From Methylophaga sp. (GTDB taxonomy: Bacteria > Pseudomonadota > Gammaproteobacteria > Nitrosococcales > Methylophagaceae): a DNA stretch of 64,000 bases. Below are positions 36,536 through 45,553 of the stretch, piece by piece. The stretch covers positions 49,901 to 113,900 of the forward strand of contig NVVW01000004.1 in assembly GCA_002733505.1 (NCBI GenBank). Direction: 5' to 3'. Numbering within the stretch: the stretch's first letter is position 1; each line of letters begins with the position of its first letter. The notes below the pieces were generated by a model. That model searched no databases. It was not told the origin of the DNA and saw only the letters and a list, made by a program, of their open reading frames with translations. Made by a program: the position numbers and the translations under genes.

Positions 36536-37269
36536 TCCGGCTTTTACTGCCACTGCTATTGCTACTCTTTCCAATAATCGCCAGTGCAGAATCAGGTATT
36601 CCAGCAATAACACTCACTACGGGTGCCGATGGTGAACAAAGTTATAGCGTAACCCTTCAAATACTGGCATTAATGACCGTATTGTCACTGTTGCCCGCGG
36701 CATTAATCATGATGACCTCTTTTACCCGTATTATTATTGTCTTAGCAATTTTACGCCAAGCAATGGGTATTCAGTCTACACCTTCAAATCAGGTGCTGAT
36801 TGGTTTGACACTCTTTTTAACCTTTTTCATTATGCATCCCGTATTCGATAACGCCTATATAAATGGTGTTCAACCTTATATGAATGGTGAAATATCAATT
36901 ACAACTGCATTTCAAAATGGCGTACTTCCTTTTAAAGAATTTATGCTGGCACAAACACGTGAGAGTGATATTGAGCTATTTGCGGGTATTGGCGGCTATG
37001 GGCCAATAGCATCAGCAGAAGATGTTCCACTTAGTTTATTACTACCTTCTTTTGTCACTAGCGAATTAAAAACGGCTTTCCAGATTGGTTTTTTAATTTT
37101 TATTCCCTTTCTTATTATTGACTTAGTTGTCGCCAGCGTACTTATGGCAATGGGTATGATGATGCTCTCCCCTATGTTGATTTCATTGCCTTTTAAGTTG
37201 ATGTTATTTGTTCTTATTGATGGTTGGGCCTTATTAATGGGCACATTGGCCGCTAGCTTTTATTTATGA
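36532..37269 (+). CDS. fliP: Flagellar export-gate protein FliP
   Basis: 245 residues. A cleavable signal ([17 protein letters not shown]) precedes the conserved membrane domain ([60 protein letters not shown]). Five copies form the core of the type III export gate. Overlaps fliO and fliQ by four bases each. Confidence 0.98.
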   Translation: MIRLLLPLLLLLFPIIASAESGIPAITLTTGADGEQSYSVTLQILALMTVLSLLPAALIMMTSFTRIIIVLAILRQAMGIQSTPSNQVLIGLTLFLTFFIMHPVFDNAYINGVQPYMNGEISITTAFQNGVLPFKEFMLAQTRESDIELFAGIGGYGPIASAEDVPLSLLLPSFVTSELKTAFQIGFLIFIPFLIIDLVVASVLMAMGMMMLSPMLISLPFKLMLFVLIDGWALLMGTLAASFYL

Positions 37270-37535
37270 CGCCCGAAACAGTCCTCACAATAATGCAACA
37301 AACTTTGCAAGTGATCACCATGTTAATTGCAGTGATCTTACTGCCTGCTTTGTTCGTCGGTTTATTAGTGAGCATGTTCCAAGCTGCAACTTCAATTAAT
37401 GAACAAACATTAAGCTTTATCCCTAAACTATTAGTCACCATTTTAGTGCTAGTTTTTGCAGGTCCCTGGATGCTAAGTTTGCTAATGGGTTACGCCACCC
37501 GGGTTTTTGAAGATATTCCCTTCTTAATTGGCTGA
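37266..37535 (+). CDS. fliQ: Flagellar export-gate protein FliQ
   Basis: 89 residues with two membrane helices and the family stretches [27 protein letters not shown] and [18 protein letters not shown]. Standard size. Overlaps fliP (ATGA) and precedes fliR by eleven bases. Confidence 0.97.
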   Translation: MTPETVLTIMQQTLQVITMLIAVILLPALFVGLLVSMFQAATSINEQTLSFIPKLLVTILVLVFAGPWMLSLLMGYATRVFEDIPFLIG

Positions 37536-37546
37536 GATTATTAATC

Positions 37547-38338
37547 ATGGAACTAAGTACTGCTGAAATAACAGGCTTATTAGGCAGTTATATGTGGCCA
37601 TTTATCCGCATTACCGCATTAGTCATGACCGCACCTATTTTTAGCAGTAAATTTGTTAATGCTCGCAGTCGACTACTCCTCGCCATCGCCATCAGTATTG
37701 TCATTATCCCCGCTATGCCAGCTATCGATGTACCTGCGGTAGAGCCGCTTAGTGGCACTGGATTATTAATTATTGCTCATCAAATTCTTATTGGCGCATG
37801 TATGGGCTTTATGCTGCAATTATTATTTAATGCTTTCATTATCGCCGGACAAATCATCGCCATGCAAATGGGCTTAGGCTTCGCCTCAATGGTCGATCCT
37901 CAAAATGGCGTTACCGTCCCCGTGATCAGTCAATTCTATTTAATTTTTGTTACCTTAGTATTTATCAGCTTAGACGGTCATTTAATCTTAATCCAAGTTT
38001 TGGCTGAAAGCTTTGTCACCTTACCCGTATCTTCTACAGGTCTACCTCATACCAGTTTGAGAGATTTGGTGGCACAAGCAAGTTGGATGTATGCTGCCGG
38101 TGTACTGGTTGCACTACCTGCCATTGGATCCTTAATGATGGTCAATCTGTCATTCGGTATTTTATCTCGTGCTGCACCGCAAATCAGTCCTTTTTCTATT
38201 GGTTTCCCCATGAGTATTATTCTGGGTTTTGTCATTATATTTGTTACTCTACCCGCCGCCTCAAACCATTTAGTAAGCCTATCCGATCAAATGCTACAAA
38301 TGATTAGACTATTAGTACAACCTGGAGGAACAGTCTAA
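37547..38338 (+). CDS. fliR: Flagellar export-gate protein FliR
   Basis: 263 residues with about six membrane helices. Family stretches are FIRITALVMTAPIFSSKFVN, AMQMGLGFASMVDPQNG and RAAPQISPFSIGFP. One copy joins the FliP/FliQ gate. Its last base is shared with the flhB start (TAATG). Confidence 0.97.
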   Translation: MELSTAEITGLLGSYMWPFIRITALVMTAPIFSSKFVNARSRLLLAIAISIVIIPAMPAIDVPAVEPLSGTGLLIIAHQILIGACMGFMLQLLFNAFIIAGQIIAMQMGLGFASMVDPQNGVTVPVISQFYLIFVTLVFISLDGHLILIQVLAESFVTLPVSSTGLPHTSLRDLVAQASWMYAAGVLVALPAIGSLMMVNLSFGILSRAAPQISPFSIGFPMSIILGFVIIFVTLPAASNHLVSLSDQMLQMIRLLVQPGGTV

Positions 38339-39471
38339 TGGCTGAAGAATCAGGTCAAGAAAAAAGCGAACAGCCCTCGGCCAAACGGTTATTAGATGCC
38401 CGAGAAAAAGGACAAGTTCCACGATCAATAGAATTCACTACCGTTATCGTGCTTATTGCTAGCGCTGTCGGCATGCTGTTTTTAGGTGAACGCATGCTAC
38501 GTAGCGTTGCTGAGGTTATGCGTGTTTCATTGAGTGTGACTCGAAAAGAAATATTTGATCCCGCCGCTATGGCACTGCATTTTTTGCATTCTATTGAAAT
38601 CATTGCGCTTGATCTGGGTACATTCTTGGGTATCACAGCATTAGCAGCTTTAATTGCACCAGCAAGTATTGGAGGCTGGAATTTTTCCACCCAGGCAATG
38701 AGCGTTAAACCTGAAAAATTAGATCCGCTTAAAGGTCTAAAACGTATCTTTGGTCCTAAGGCGCTAATAGAATTAGTTAAAGCATTTGCAAAGTTTTTAC
38801 TTGTCGGCATAATTTCTACACTTATATTATGGAATCTACGTGACCAATTATTGACGTTTGGCATGCAAGAAGTGAATGTCGCTATGTCATCATTAGGAAC
38901 ATTGGTAATTTGGGTATTTCTTGCCATCTCAAGTAGCCTATTACTGATCGCTTTAATTGATGTGCCATTTCAACATTGGAATCATATTCGTCAACTTAAA
39001 ATGACCAAGCAAGAAGTGAAAGATGAAAGCAAAGAAACGGATGGTAATCCTGAACTCAAAGGACGTATCCGTCGTATGCAAGTGGAGCTATCTCAACAAC
39101 GCATGATGCAAGACGTGCCACAGGCTGACGTGATTATAACCAATCCAACTCACTATGCTATCGCATTGAAATATGAACAGTCCGGCACCGGTGCTCCGGT
39201 GGTGGTTGCCAAAGGTGTAGATTTGATTGCTCAACAAATTCGACTGGTAGGTGATGCCAATGAAGTGCCTGTTATTTCAGCACCGCCACTCACTCGTGCT
39301 ATTTATTTTAGTACCGAATTGGGCGAAGAGATCCCAGCTGGTCTATATATTGCAATAGCTCAAATACTAGCGTTTGTCTTCCAATTACGTCGCTACACTA
39401 ACCACGGTGGTAATAAACCACAACTTGATACGGAGGGCTTGCCTATACCAGATGAATTACAACGAGATTAG
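38338..39471 (+). CDS. flhB: Flagellar export switch protein FlhB
   Basis: 377 residues. An N-terminal SEQPSAKRLLDAREKGQVPRS and four membrane helices precede the cytoplasmic autocleavage site (NPTHYAIALKYE). Cleavage and interaction with FliK switch export from hook to filament proteins. A truncated FlhB-like protein is encoded beside fliK at 51815-52099. Confidence 0.98.
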   Translation: MAEESGQEKSEQPSAKRLLDAREKGQVPRSIEFTTVIVLIASAVGMLFLGERMLRSVAEVMRVSLSVTRKEIFDPAAMALHFLHSIEIIALDLGTFLGITALAALIAPASIGGWNFSTQAMSVKPEKLDPLKGLKRIFGPKALIELVKAFAKFLLVGIISTLILWNLRDQLLTFGMQEVNVAMSSLGTLVIWVFLAISSSLLLIALIDVPFQHWNHIRQLKMTKQEVKDESKETDGNPELKGRIRRMQVELSQQRMMQDVPQADVIITNPTHYAIALKYEQSGTGAPVVVAKGVDLIAQQIRLVGDANEVPVISAPPLTRAIYFSTELGEEIPAGLYIAIAQILAFVFQLRRYTNHGGNKPQLDTEGLPIPDELQRD

Positions 39472-39480
39472 ACAATAGCT

Positions 39481-41565
39481 ATGGAAAATAACAATATCTT
39501 CAGCCGTTTAAAACCATTGTTAACAAACAATTTAGGTGCACCTTTAATAGTAGTTGCTTTATTGGCAATGGTGATGATTCCGCTTCCTCCATTCATATTA
39601 GACATGCTCTTTAGTTTTAATATCGCCCTCTCCCTTATCATAATGCTTGCCAGCATCTATGTTCTAAAACCGTTACACTTCGCTTCATTCCCCAGTATCC
39701 TTCTTATCGCTACCCTACTTCGCCTTGCACTTAATGTTGCATCAACGCGTGTGGTGTTACTAGAAGGGCACACTGGCACTGCAGCAGCAGGTAACGTAAT
39801 CGAAGCATTTGGCGAGTTTGTTATTGGCGGTAATTACACCGTTGGTTTCGTAGTGTTTGCGATTCTAGTCATCATTAACTTTGTGGTGGTCACTAAAGGT
39901 GCCACACGTATTGCTGAGGTCAGCGCCCGCTTCACCTTAGATTCAATGCCAGGCAAACAAATGGCCATTGATGCCGATCTTAATGCAGGTTTAATTGATC
40001 AAGATGAAGCGCGCGATCGCCGCGAAGAGATCATGCAAGAGGCTGATTTTTACGGCTCGATGGACGGTGCTAGTAAATTTGTGCGTGGTGATGCCATTGC
40101 TGCCATATTGATCTTGTTTATCAATCTTATCGGTGGTTTCATTATTGGTATTGTTCACCATGATTTAAGTTTTTCCGAAGCGGCGCATAACTACATGCTA
40201 CTCACCATCGGTGATGGCTTAGTCGCTCAAATTCCATCATTATTATTAGCTAGTGCGGCGGGGCTATTGGTAACGCGCTCAACTAAAGAACAAGATATGG
40301 GTGAGCAAGTTATTGGTCAATTATTCAAAAATCCCAAAACACTTTATATGACCTCTGGCATTATCGGGGGCATGGGCTTAATTCCTGGCATGCCTAATGT
40401 ACCTTTTTTACTGTTAGGCGGACTAGGGGCATATTTATCATGGACAATGATACAACGTCAAAAACTTGCCGAAGCAGCAAGCGTGATCCCGATAACAACA
40501 GAAGCAGAAGTTCCCCCAGAACAACGTGATCTTAGTTGGGATGATCTTAGCCCTGTTGATCCTATCGGCCTAGAAATTGGCTATCGACTCATTCCATTAG
40601 TTGATAAAAACCAAGGTGGTCAATTAATGTCTAGGATCAAGGGGATCCGTAAGAAGATTTCTCAAGATTTGGGTTTTCTTATTCCACCAGTACATATTCG
40701 TGACAATCTTGACTTGGCACCTACCGCCTATCAAATAACCTTGTTTGGTGTCATATTTGGCGAAGCTGAAATTTACCCTGAGCGAATGATGGCGATTAAC
40801 CCGGGTCAAGTTTTTGGCGAACTAGATGGCATTAAAGGACAAGATCCCGCGTTTGGACTAGATGCTGTTTGGATTGAACCCAATCAGAAAGATCATGCTC
40901 AAGCACAAGGTTATACCGTTGTTGACGTTGATACGGTTATCGCCACTCATTTAAGTAAAATATTACAAACTCATTCCCATGATTTATTAGGCAGGGAAGA
41001 AGTGCAGCAGCTTCTTGATAATCTCTCTAAAACAGCACCAAAACTGGTTGAAGGTTTAGTGCCAGATATTTTGCCTTTGGGTAGTGTGCATAAAGTATTG
41101 CAAAATTTGCTTGAAGAAAATGTGCCTATTCGTGATGTAAGAACCATTACCGAAGCTATTTCAGAGCAGGCAGCGCGCAACCCTGAAGCAGATGCACTTA
41201 CCGCTGCCACCCGCTTGGCACTGAGTCACGCCATTATTCAGAATATTAATGGCGTAAAACCTGATCTTCCTATAATCACTTTAGATCCAGAATTGGAACA
41301 AATATTGCTTCAAACATTACAAGCTACCGGTGAAGGTAGCGCGAGCTTAGAACCAGGACTTGCTGAAAATATGCATAAAAATTTACAAGACGCGGCACAA
41401 CGACAAGAAATGACCGGAGAATCATCCATTCTTGTTGTTCAAGCCGGTTTAAGAACATGGATTTCGCGTTTTATCCGTCATTCCATCCCTACTCTAAATG
41501 TATTGTCGTATAACGAAATACCGGATGATAAACAAATTAGAATCGTTGCTAATGTCGGTCGTTAG
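39481..41565 (+). CDS. flhA: Flagellar export-gate protein FlhA
   Basis: 694 residues. About eight N-terminal helices (for example LRLALNVASTRVVLLEGHTG) and the FHIPEP motif region (RFTLDSMPGKQMAIDADLNAG) precede the large cytoplasmic ring domain (LSWDDLSPVDPIGLEIGYRL; LIPPVHIRDNLDL). It receives chaperone-substrate complexes during export. Ten bases after flhB. Confidence 0.98.
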   Translation: MENNNIFSRLKPLLTNNLGAPLIVVALLAMVMIPLPPFILDMLFSFNIALSLIIMLASIYVLKPLHFASFPSILLIATLLRLALNVASTRVVLLEGHTGTAAAGNVIEAFGEFVIGGNYTVGFVVFAILVIINFVVVTKGATRIAEVSARFTLDSMPGKQMAIDADLNAGLIDQDEARDRREEIMQEADFYGSMDGASKFVRGDAIAAILILFINLIGGFIIGIVHHDLSFSEAAHNYMLLTIGDGLVAQIPSLLLASAAGLLVTRSTKEQDMGEQVIGQLFKNPKTLYMTSGIIGGMGLIPGMPNVPFLLLGGLGAYLSWTMIQRQKLAEAASVIPITTEAEVPPEQRDLSWDDLSPVDPIGLEIGYRLIPLVDKNQGGQLMSRIKGIRKKISQDLGFLIPPVHIRDNLDLAPTAYQITLFGVIFGEAEIYPERMMAINPGQVFGELDGIKGQDPAFGLDAVWIEPNQKDHAQAQGYTVVDVDTVIATHLSKILQTHSHDLLGREEVQQLLDNLSKTAPKLVEGLVPDILPLGSVHKVLQNLLEENVPIRDVRTITEAISEQAARNPEADALTAATRLALSHAIIQNINGVKPDLPIITLDPELEQILLQTLQATGEGSASLEPGLAENMHKNLQDAAQRQEMTGESSILVVQAGLRTWISRFIRHSIPTLNVLSYNEIPDDKQIRIVANVGR

Positions 41566-41593
41566 TACTTAAAGTATCCTTAAGGACATATTT

Positions 41594-42787
41594 ATGAAAA
41601 TTAAACGTTTCCACGCAACAGATGTTCGCCAAGCCCTAAAAGAAGTACGCGATGTACTGGGTGCTGATGCCGTTATTTTATCTAATAACCGTGTTGACGG
41701 TGGTGTGGAAATTGTTGCCGCGACTGATTATGATGAAACAAAATTCAACCGTAGCCCTAAAGTGGAAGCTGCCGTTCAATCTGAAATCCCGCCAGTGGAA
41801 ATCAACCCATCACTGAATATAGCTTCTCCTCCAGTGCAACCACCACAGAATATTTGGTCGCAAGAACCCACTTTAATACAAATGCGTAAAGAAATGGCTG
41901 GGCTAAAAAACATGCTAGAAAATCAGATGTCTGACCTAGCATGGAAAGACATGAAGCATGCAAACCCAATGCAACTACAGCTATTACAGCGTTGCTTAAA
42001 AATGGGAATTCATGTTGATCTAGCAAAACAAATAACAGCCAACGCGCGTGATACCGATGATTTAGAAACGGCCTGGCTACGCTGTCTTGCCTCATTAGCA
42101 AGTCAAATTGAAACACAAGATAATGACATCATTAGTAGCGGCGGTATTTATGCCTTAGTTGGGCCAACAGGAGTAGGAAAAACCACCACAATCGCTAAAA
42201 TAGCCGCGCGTTGTGCACTGAAACATGGCGCTAAAAATGTCGCATTAATCACCACGGATTGCTATCGTATTGGTGGCCAAGAACAATTACGCACTTATGC
42301 CAAAATACTAGGTGTACCCGTTCGTGTTGCAAAAACACACCAAGAATTAGGTGATGCCTTAAATGAATTACTTGATCGACGGTTTATCCTCATTGATACG
42401 GCAGGAATGAGCCAGCGCGATATGAAAATAACCGAGAAGTTCTCGCTATTACAACATCAATCACCTATGATTAAGAATTACTTAACATTATCCGCGACCA
42501 CACAATCTAGTGTGCTCACAGATATTATTAATGCATTCTCACATCTTAATTTAAAAGGCTGTATTTTGACTAAAACAGATGAAACGAATAGCCTAGGGGG
42601 TGCGATCTCGGCTTTAGTCCAGCATAACTTACCACTTGCCTATATTTGTAATGGTCAGCAAGTGCCTGAAGACTTTAGTTTGGCGCGCCCTAATTCATTG
42701 GTAAAACAAGCAAGTGTACTGATGAATGAAGAACATTTAGATCCACAAACAGTATCTACTTATGGAGGTTTCGCCGCTTATGGCTGA
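41594..42787 (+). CDS. flhF: FlhF, SRP-type GTPase placing the polar flagellum
   Basis: 397 residues. An N-terminal B domain (KRFHATDVRQALKEVRDVLGADAVILSNN) precedes the N and G domains. The P-loop is LVGPTGVGKTTTIAKIA. Other G motifs are TTDCYRIGGQEQLRTYAKIL, LIDTAGMSQRD and TKTDETNSLGGA. It sets flagellar position with FlhG. Its last eight bases overlap flhG. Confidence 0.97.
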   Translation: MKIKRFHATDVRQALKEVRDVLGADAVILSNNRVDGGVEIVAATDYDETKFNRSPKVEAAVQSEIPPVEINPSLNIASPPVQPPQNIWSQEPTLIQMRKEMAGLKNMLENQMSDLAWKDMKHANPMQLQLLQRCLKMGIHVDLAKQITANARDTDDLETAWLRCLASLASQIETQDNDIISSGGIYALVGPTGVGKTTTIAKIAARCALKHGAKNVALITTDCYRIGGQEQLRTYAKILGVPVRVAKTHQELGDALNELLDRRFILIDTAGMSQRDMKITEKFSLLQHQSPMIKNYLTLSATTQSSVLTDIINAFSHLNLKGCILTKTDETNSLGGAISALVQHNLPLAYICNGQQVPEDFSLARPNSLVKQASVLMNEEHLDPQTVSTYGGFAAYG

Positions 42788-43652
42788 TACACTCGATGAT
42801 CAGGCTAATGGTCTACGACAAATGACATCTCAACCCAGACCCGTAAAAGTAATCGCTATCGCAAGCGGTAAAGGCGGCGTAGGTAAAACTAATATTACCG
42901 TGAATATTGGTGTAGCACTGGCTGCACAAGGTAAAGAGGTATTACTATTAGATGCTGATCTAGGTTTAGCAAATATTGATGTAATGCTGGGCTTACACCC
43001 ACAGTATAATTTACTCCACGTCTTAGATGGTAGCAAATCACTCAGTGATATTATTGTTGAAGGCCCTTCTGGTTTGAAAATTATTCCTGCCGCTTCTGGT
43101 ATTCAAAAAATGGCCGAATTAAGTCCTGCTGAACATGCGGGCATGATTCAAGCCTTTAGCGATATGGATCAGCATATTGATGTTTTACTTATTGATAGTG
43201 CAGCCGGCATTGCTGATAGTGTCATTAGCTTCACTCGCGCAGCACAAGAAGTTATTATCGTTGTTTGCGACGAACCCGCTTCTATTACAGATGCCTACGC
43301 ATTAATTAAATTATTAAGTAAAGAATATGATTTAGAACGTTTTCATATCATTGCCAATATGACTCGTAACGTTCAAGAAGGTCGAGAACTATTTAATAAA
43401 ATATCATTAGTTTGCGATCGTTTTCTTGACGTTAATCTTGACTTTATGGGCATCGTACCTTTTGATGACGATTTACGTCGAGCAGTCAAAAAACAACGTG
43501 CTGTTGTTGATTTTCTGCCACGTAGCAAATCAGCCACCGCCTTTACTCACTTAGCTAAAAAAGTGGCACACTGGCCTGTTCAAAAACAACCGCGAGGTCA
43601 TATGGAATTCTTTATTGAACGACTTATACAAGCCAGTTTGGATATAGCGTAA
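42780..43652 (+). CDS. flhG: FlhG/FleN, MinD-like ATPase limiting flagellar number
   Basis: 290 residues from the ATG at 42780, preferred over 42762 because GGAGG (42764-42768) lies 11 bases ahead and the alternative would include the ribosome-binding site itself. The deviant Walker A is IASGKGGVGKTNITVNIGVAL. LLLDADLGLANIDVMLGLHP and LLIDSAAGIADSVI complete the ATPase. FlhG restrains FlhF and, in pseudomonads, the regulator FleQ. One-base overlap with fliA. Confidence 0.96.
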   Translation: MADTLDDQANGLRQMTSQPRPVKVIAIASGKGGVGKTNITVNIGVALAAQGKEVLLLDADLGLANIDVMLGLHPQYNLLHVLDGSKSLSDIIVEGPSGLKIIPAASGIQKMAELSPAEHAGMIQAFSDMDQHIDVLLIDSAAGIADSVISFTRAAQEVIIVVCDEPASITDAYALIKLLSKEYDLERFHIIANMTRNVQEGRELFNKISLVCDRFLDVNLDFMGIVPFDDDLRRAVKKQRAVVDFLPRSKSATAFTHLAKKVAHWPVQKQPRGHMEFFIERLIQASLDIA

Positions 43653-44383
43653 TGAACAGTTTAGCAATGTACTCTGAAACAACAACATCACCCCGCTCAA
43701 TGAGTGAGATTGTTGAACAACATGCAATTTTGGTAAAACGTATTGCCTATCATCTTATTGCACGTCTACCCCACACCGTTGATATTGATGATCTAATTCA
43801 AACAGGCATGATAGGATTAATGGATGCAGCGCAAAACTATGATGCCAATCAGGGTGCAAGTTTTGAGACCTATGCCGGCATTCGTATTCGTGGTTCTATG
43901 CTCGATGAGATCCGTCGAAACGATTGGGCTCCTCGTTCGGTTCACCGTAAAGCGCGTGAAATTTCTGCTGCAATACAATCCATCGAACAACAAAAAGGCC
44001 GCAATGCAAATGATAAAGAAATTGCAGCCGCCTTAGGCTTAAGCATCGAACAATACCATCAACAATTGCATGAGTCTACAGGACATCACGTATTCAGCTT
44101 AGATGAATTTAATAATGGTGATGAAGCCAATGCACATCCTATTTCAGCAGTAGCATCAGGCCCTGTCGATTCATTACAATCAAGTGATTTTAAAGATGCC
44201 TTAGCCAATGCAATAAAAATGTTACCTGATCGTGAGCGTTTATTGATGGGGCTATATTATAATGAAGAACTCAACCTAAAAGAAATCGGCGAAGTATTGG
44301 ATGTAAGCGAATCACGCGTCAGTCAAATTCATAGTCAAACGGTTATTCGGCTTCGTGCAAAATTAGGTGATTGGTTTAATTAA
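43652..44383 (+). CDS. fliA: Flagellar sigma factor FliA (sigma-28)
   Basis: 243 residues. Region 2 is HAILVKRIAYHLIARLPHTVDIDDLIQTGMIGLMDA, region 3 contains FETYAGIRIRGSMLDEIRRND, and the region 4 helix-turn-helix is LKEIGEVLDVSESRVSQIHSQ. It directs late flagellin and chemotaxis genes. The start overlaps the flhG stop (TAATG). Confidence 0.98.
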   Translation: MNSLAMYSETTTSPRSMSEIVEQHAILVKRIAYHLIARLPHTVDIDDLIQTGMIGLMDAAQNYDANQGASFETYAGIRIRGSMLDEIRRNDWAPRSVHRKAREISAAIQSIEQQKGRNANDKEIAAALGLSIEQYHQQLHESTGHHVFSLDEFNNGDEANAHPISAVASGPVDSLQSSDFKDALANAIKMLPDRERLLMGLYYNEELNLKEIGEVLDVSESRVSQIHSQTVIRLRAKLGDWFN

Positions 44384-44402
44384 TTAAAAGTGGAGACTTA
44401 TC

Positions 44403-44789
44403 TTGGATAAGAACATGAAGATCCTTATTGTTGACGATTTTTCAACAATGCGACGAATTATAAAAAATCTACTCCGTGATTTGGGGTTTAATAACACTGT
44501 AGAGGCTGATGATGGCCTAACTGCATTACCTATTTTACAAGCTGGTGGTATCGATTTTCTTGTCACCGACTGGAATATGCCAGGGATGCAAGGAATTGAC
44601 TTGCTAAAAGCAGTGCGTGCTGATGAAAAAATGGCTACGATGCCAGTATTAATGGTAACAGCCGAAACTAAGCGTGAGCAAATTATTGTGGCAGCGCAAG
44701 CAGGTGTTAATGGCTATATAGTTAAACCTTTCACTGCTGCGACACTTAAAGAAAAAATTGACAAGATCTTTGAACGTATCGATTCATAA
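44403..44789 (+). CDS. cheY: Chemotaxis response regulator CheY
   Basis: 128 residues from a TTG at 44403. TGGAG seven bases ahead supports it over an ATG four codons later, which has no ribosome-binding site. The acidic pocket is [11 protein letters not shown]. The phospho-acceptor Asp lies in [13 protein letters not shown], Thr in MVTAETKRE, and Lys in GYIVKPFTA. Binds FliM when phosphorylated by CheA. Confidence 0.97.
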   Translation: MDKNMKILIVDDFSTMRRIIKNLLRDLGFNNTVEADDGLTALPILQAGGIDFLVTDWNMPGMQGIDLLKAVRADEKMATMPVLMVTAETKREQIIVAAQAGVNGYIVKPFTAATLKEKIDKIFERIDS

Positions 44790-44804
44790 AGCAAAGGATT
44801 CCTT

Positions 44805-45539
44805 ATGGACAATAATACTCAAGTTCAACTTGAAGCCGCTCGTGCTCTGGTCACCGCCTTAGAAAGTAATAATGAACAACAGGCTGAACAACAGCTCATC
44901 ATCTTAACTCAATCCCAAGAAAGTGATTTATTCCAAGAAGTAGGAAAATTAACCCGTGAATTGCATGATGCGCTTAATAATTTTGATGTCGATGCACGTT
45001 TAGTTGATTTAACTGAAAATGAAATGCCCAATACACGTGATCGACTTAATTTCGTTATTAAAACGACGGAAGACGCCGCACATAAAACATTGGGCTTTAT
45101 CGATCAAACTTTACCACTCACCGCTGATTTAAAACAAACTGCCGAGAAAATAGATGAAAGTTGGCATCGTTTTCGCATGAAAGAAATGAACGCAGATGAA
45201 TTTCGATTATTAAGTAAAGACATTGAAGCTTATTTGCCAATTGTAAAACAGCATTCTGAACAGATCCATGCCAATTTATCAGCAATGATTCTGACACAAG
45301 GGTTTCAGGATATAACAGGACAAGTGATCCGCCAAGTTATCGACTTGGTTGGAGAGGTAGAAAATAATTTAGTTCAGCTCGTTAAAGTGGCTGGCAAACA
45401 TATTGATAATAAAACAAAAGATAACAAACCGGTTGATCCGATTAAGGCTGAAGGCCCACAAATTAATGCGAAAGACAACCCAGATGTTCTCAACAACCAA
45501 GATGAGGTCGATGATTTGCTATCAAGTCTAGGCTTCTAG
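44805..45539 (+). CDS. cheZ: CheY-phosphate phosphatase CheZ
   Basis: 244 residues, mostly long helices. The catalytic stretch is LTQGFQDITGQVIRQVIDLV, with the active Gln. The C-terminal CheY-binding tail is DEVDDLLSSLGF, preceded by a flexible Lys/Asp/Pro-rich linker. It dephosphorylates CheY. AAGGA lies ahead of the ATG. Confidence 0.96.
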   Translation: MDNNTQVQLEAARALVTALESNNEQQAEQQLIILTQSQESDLFQEVGKLTRELHDALNNFDVDARLVDLTENEMPNTRDRLNFVIKTTEDAAHKTLGFIDQTLPLTADLKQTAEKIDESWHRFRMKEMNADEFRLLSKDIEAYLPIVKQHSEQIHANLSAMILTQGFQDITGQVIRQVIDLVGEVENNLVQLVKVAGKHIDNKTKDNKPVDPIKAEGPQINAKDNPDVLNNQDEVDDLLSSLGF

Positions 45540-45553
45540 AAGGATAGTAAATA

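Noticed and set aside
38355..38927. 190-residue open frame opposite flhB
   Set aside because: Antisense shadow with no ribosome-binding site or recognisable motif; flhB covers it fully.
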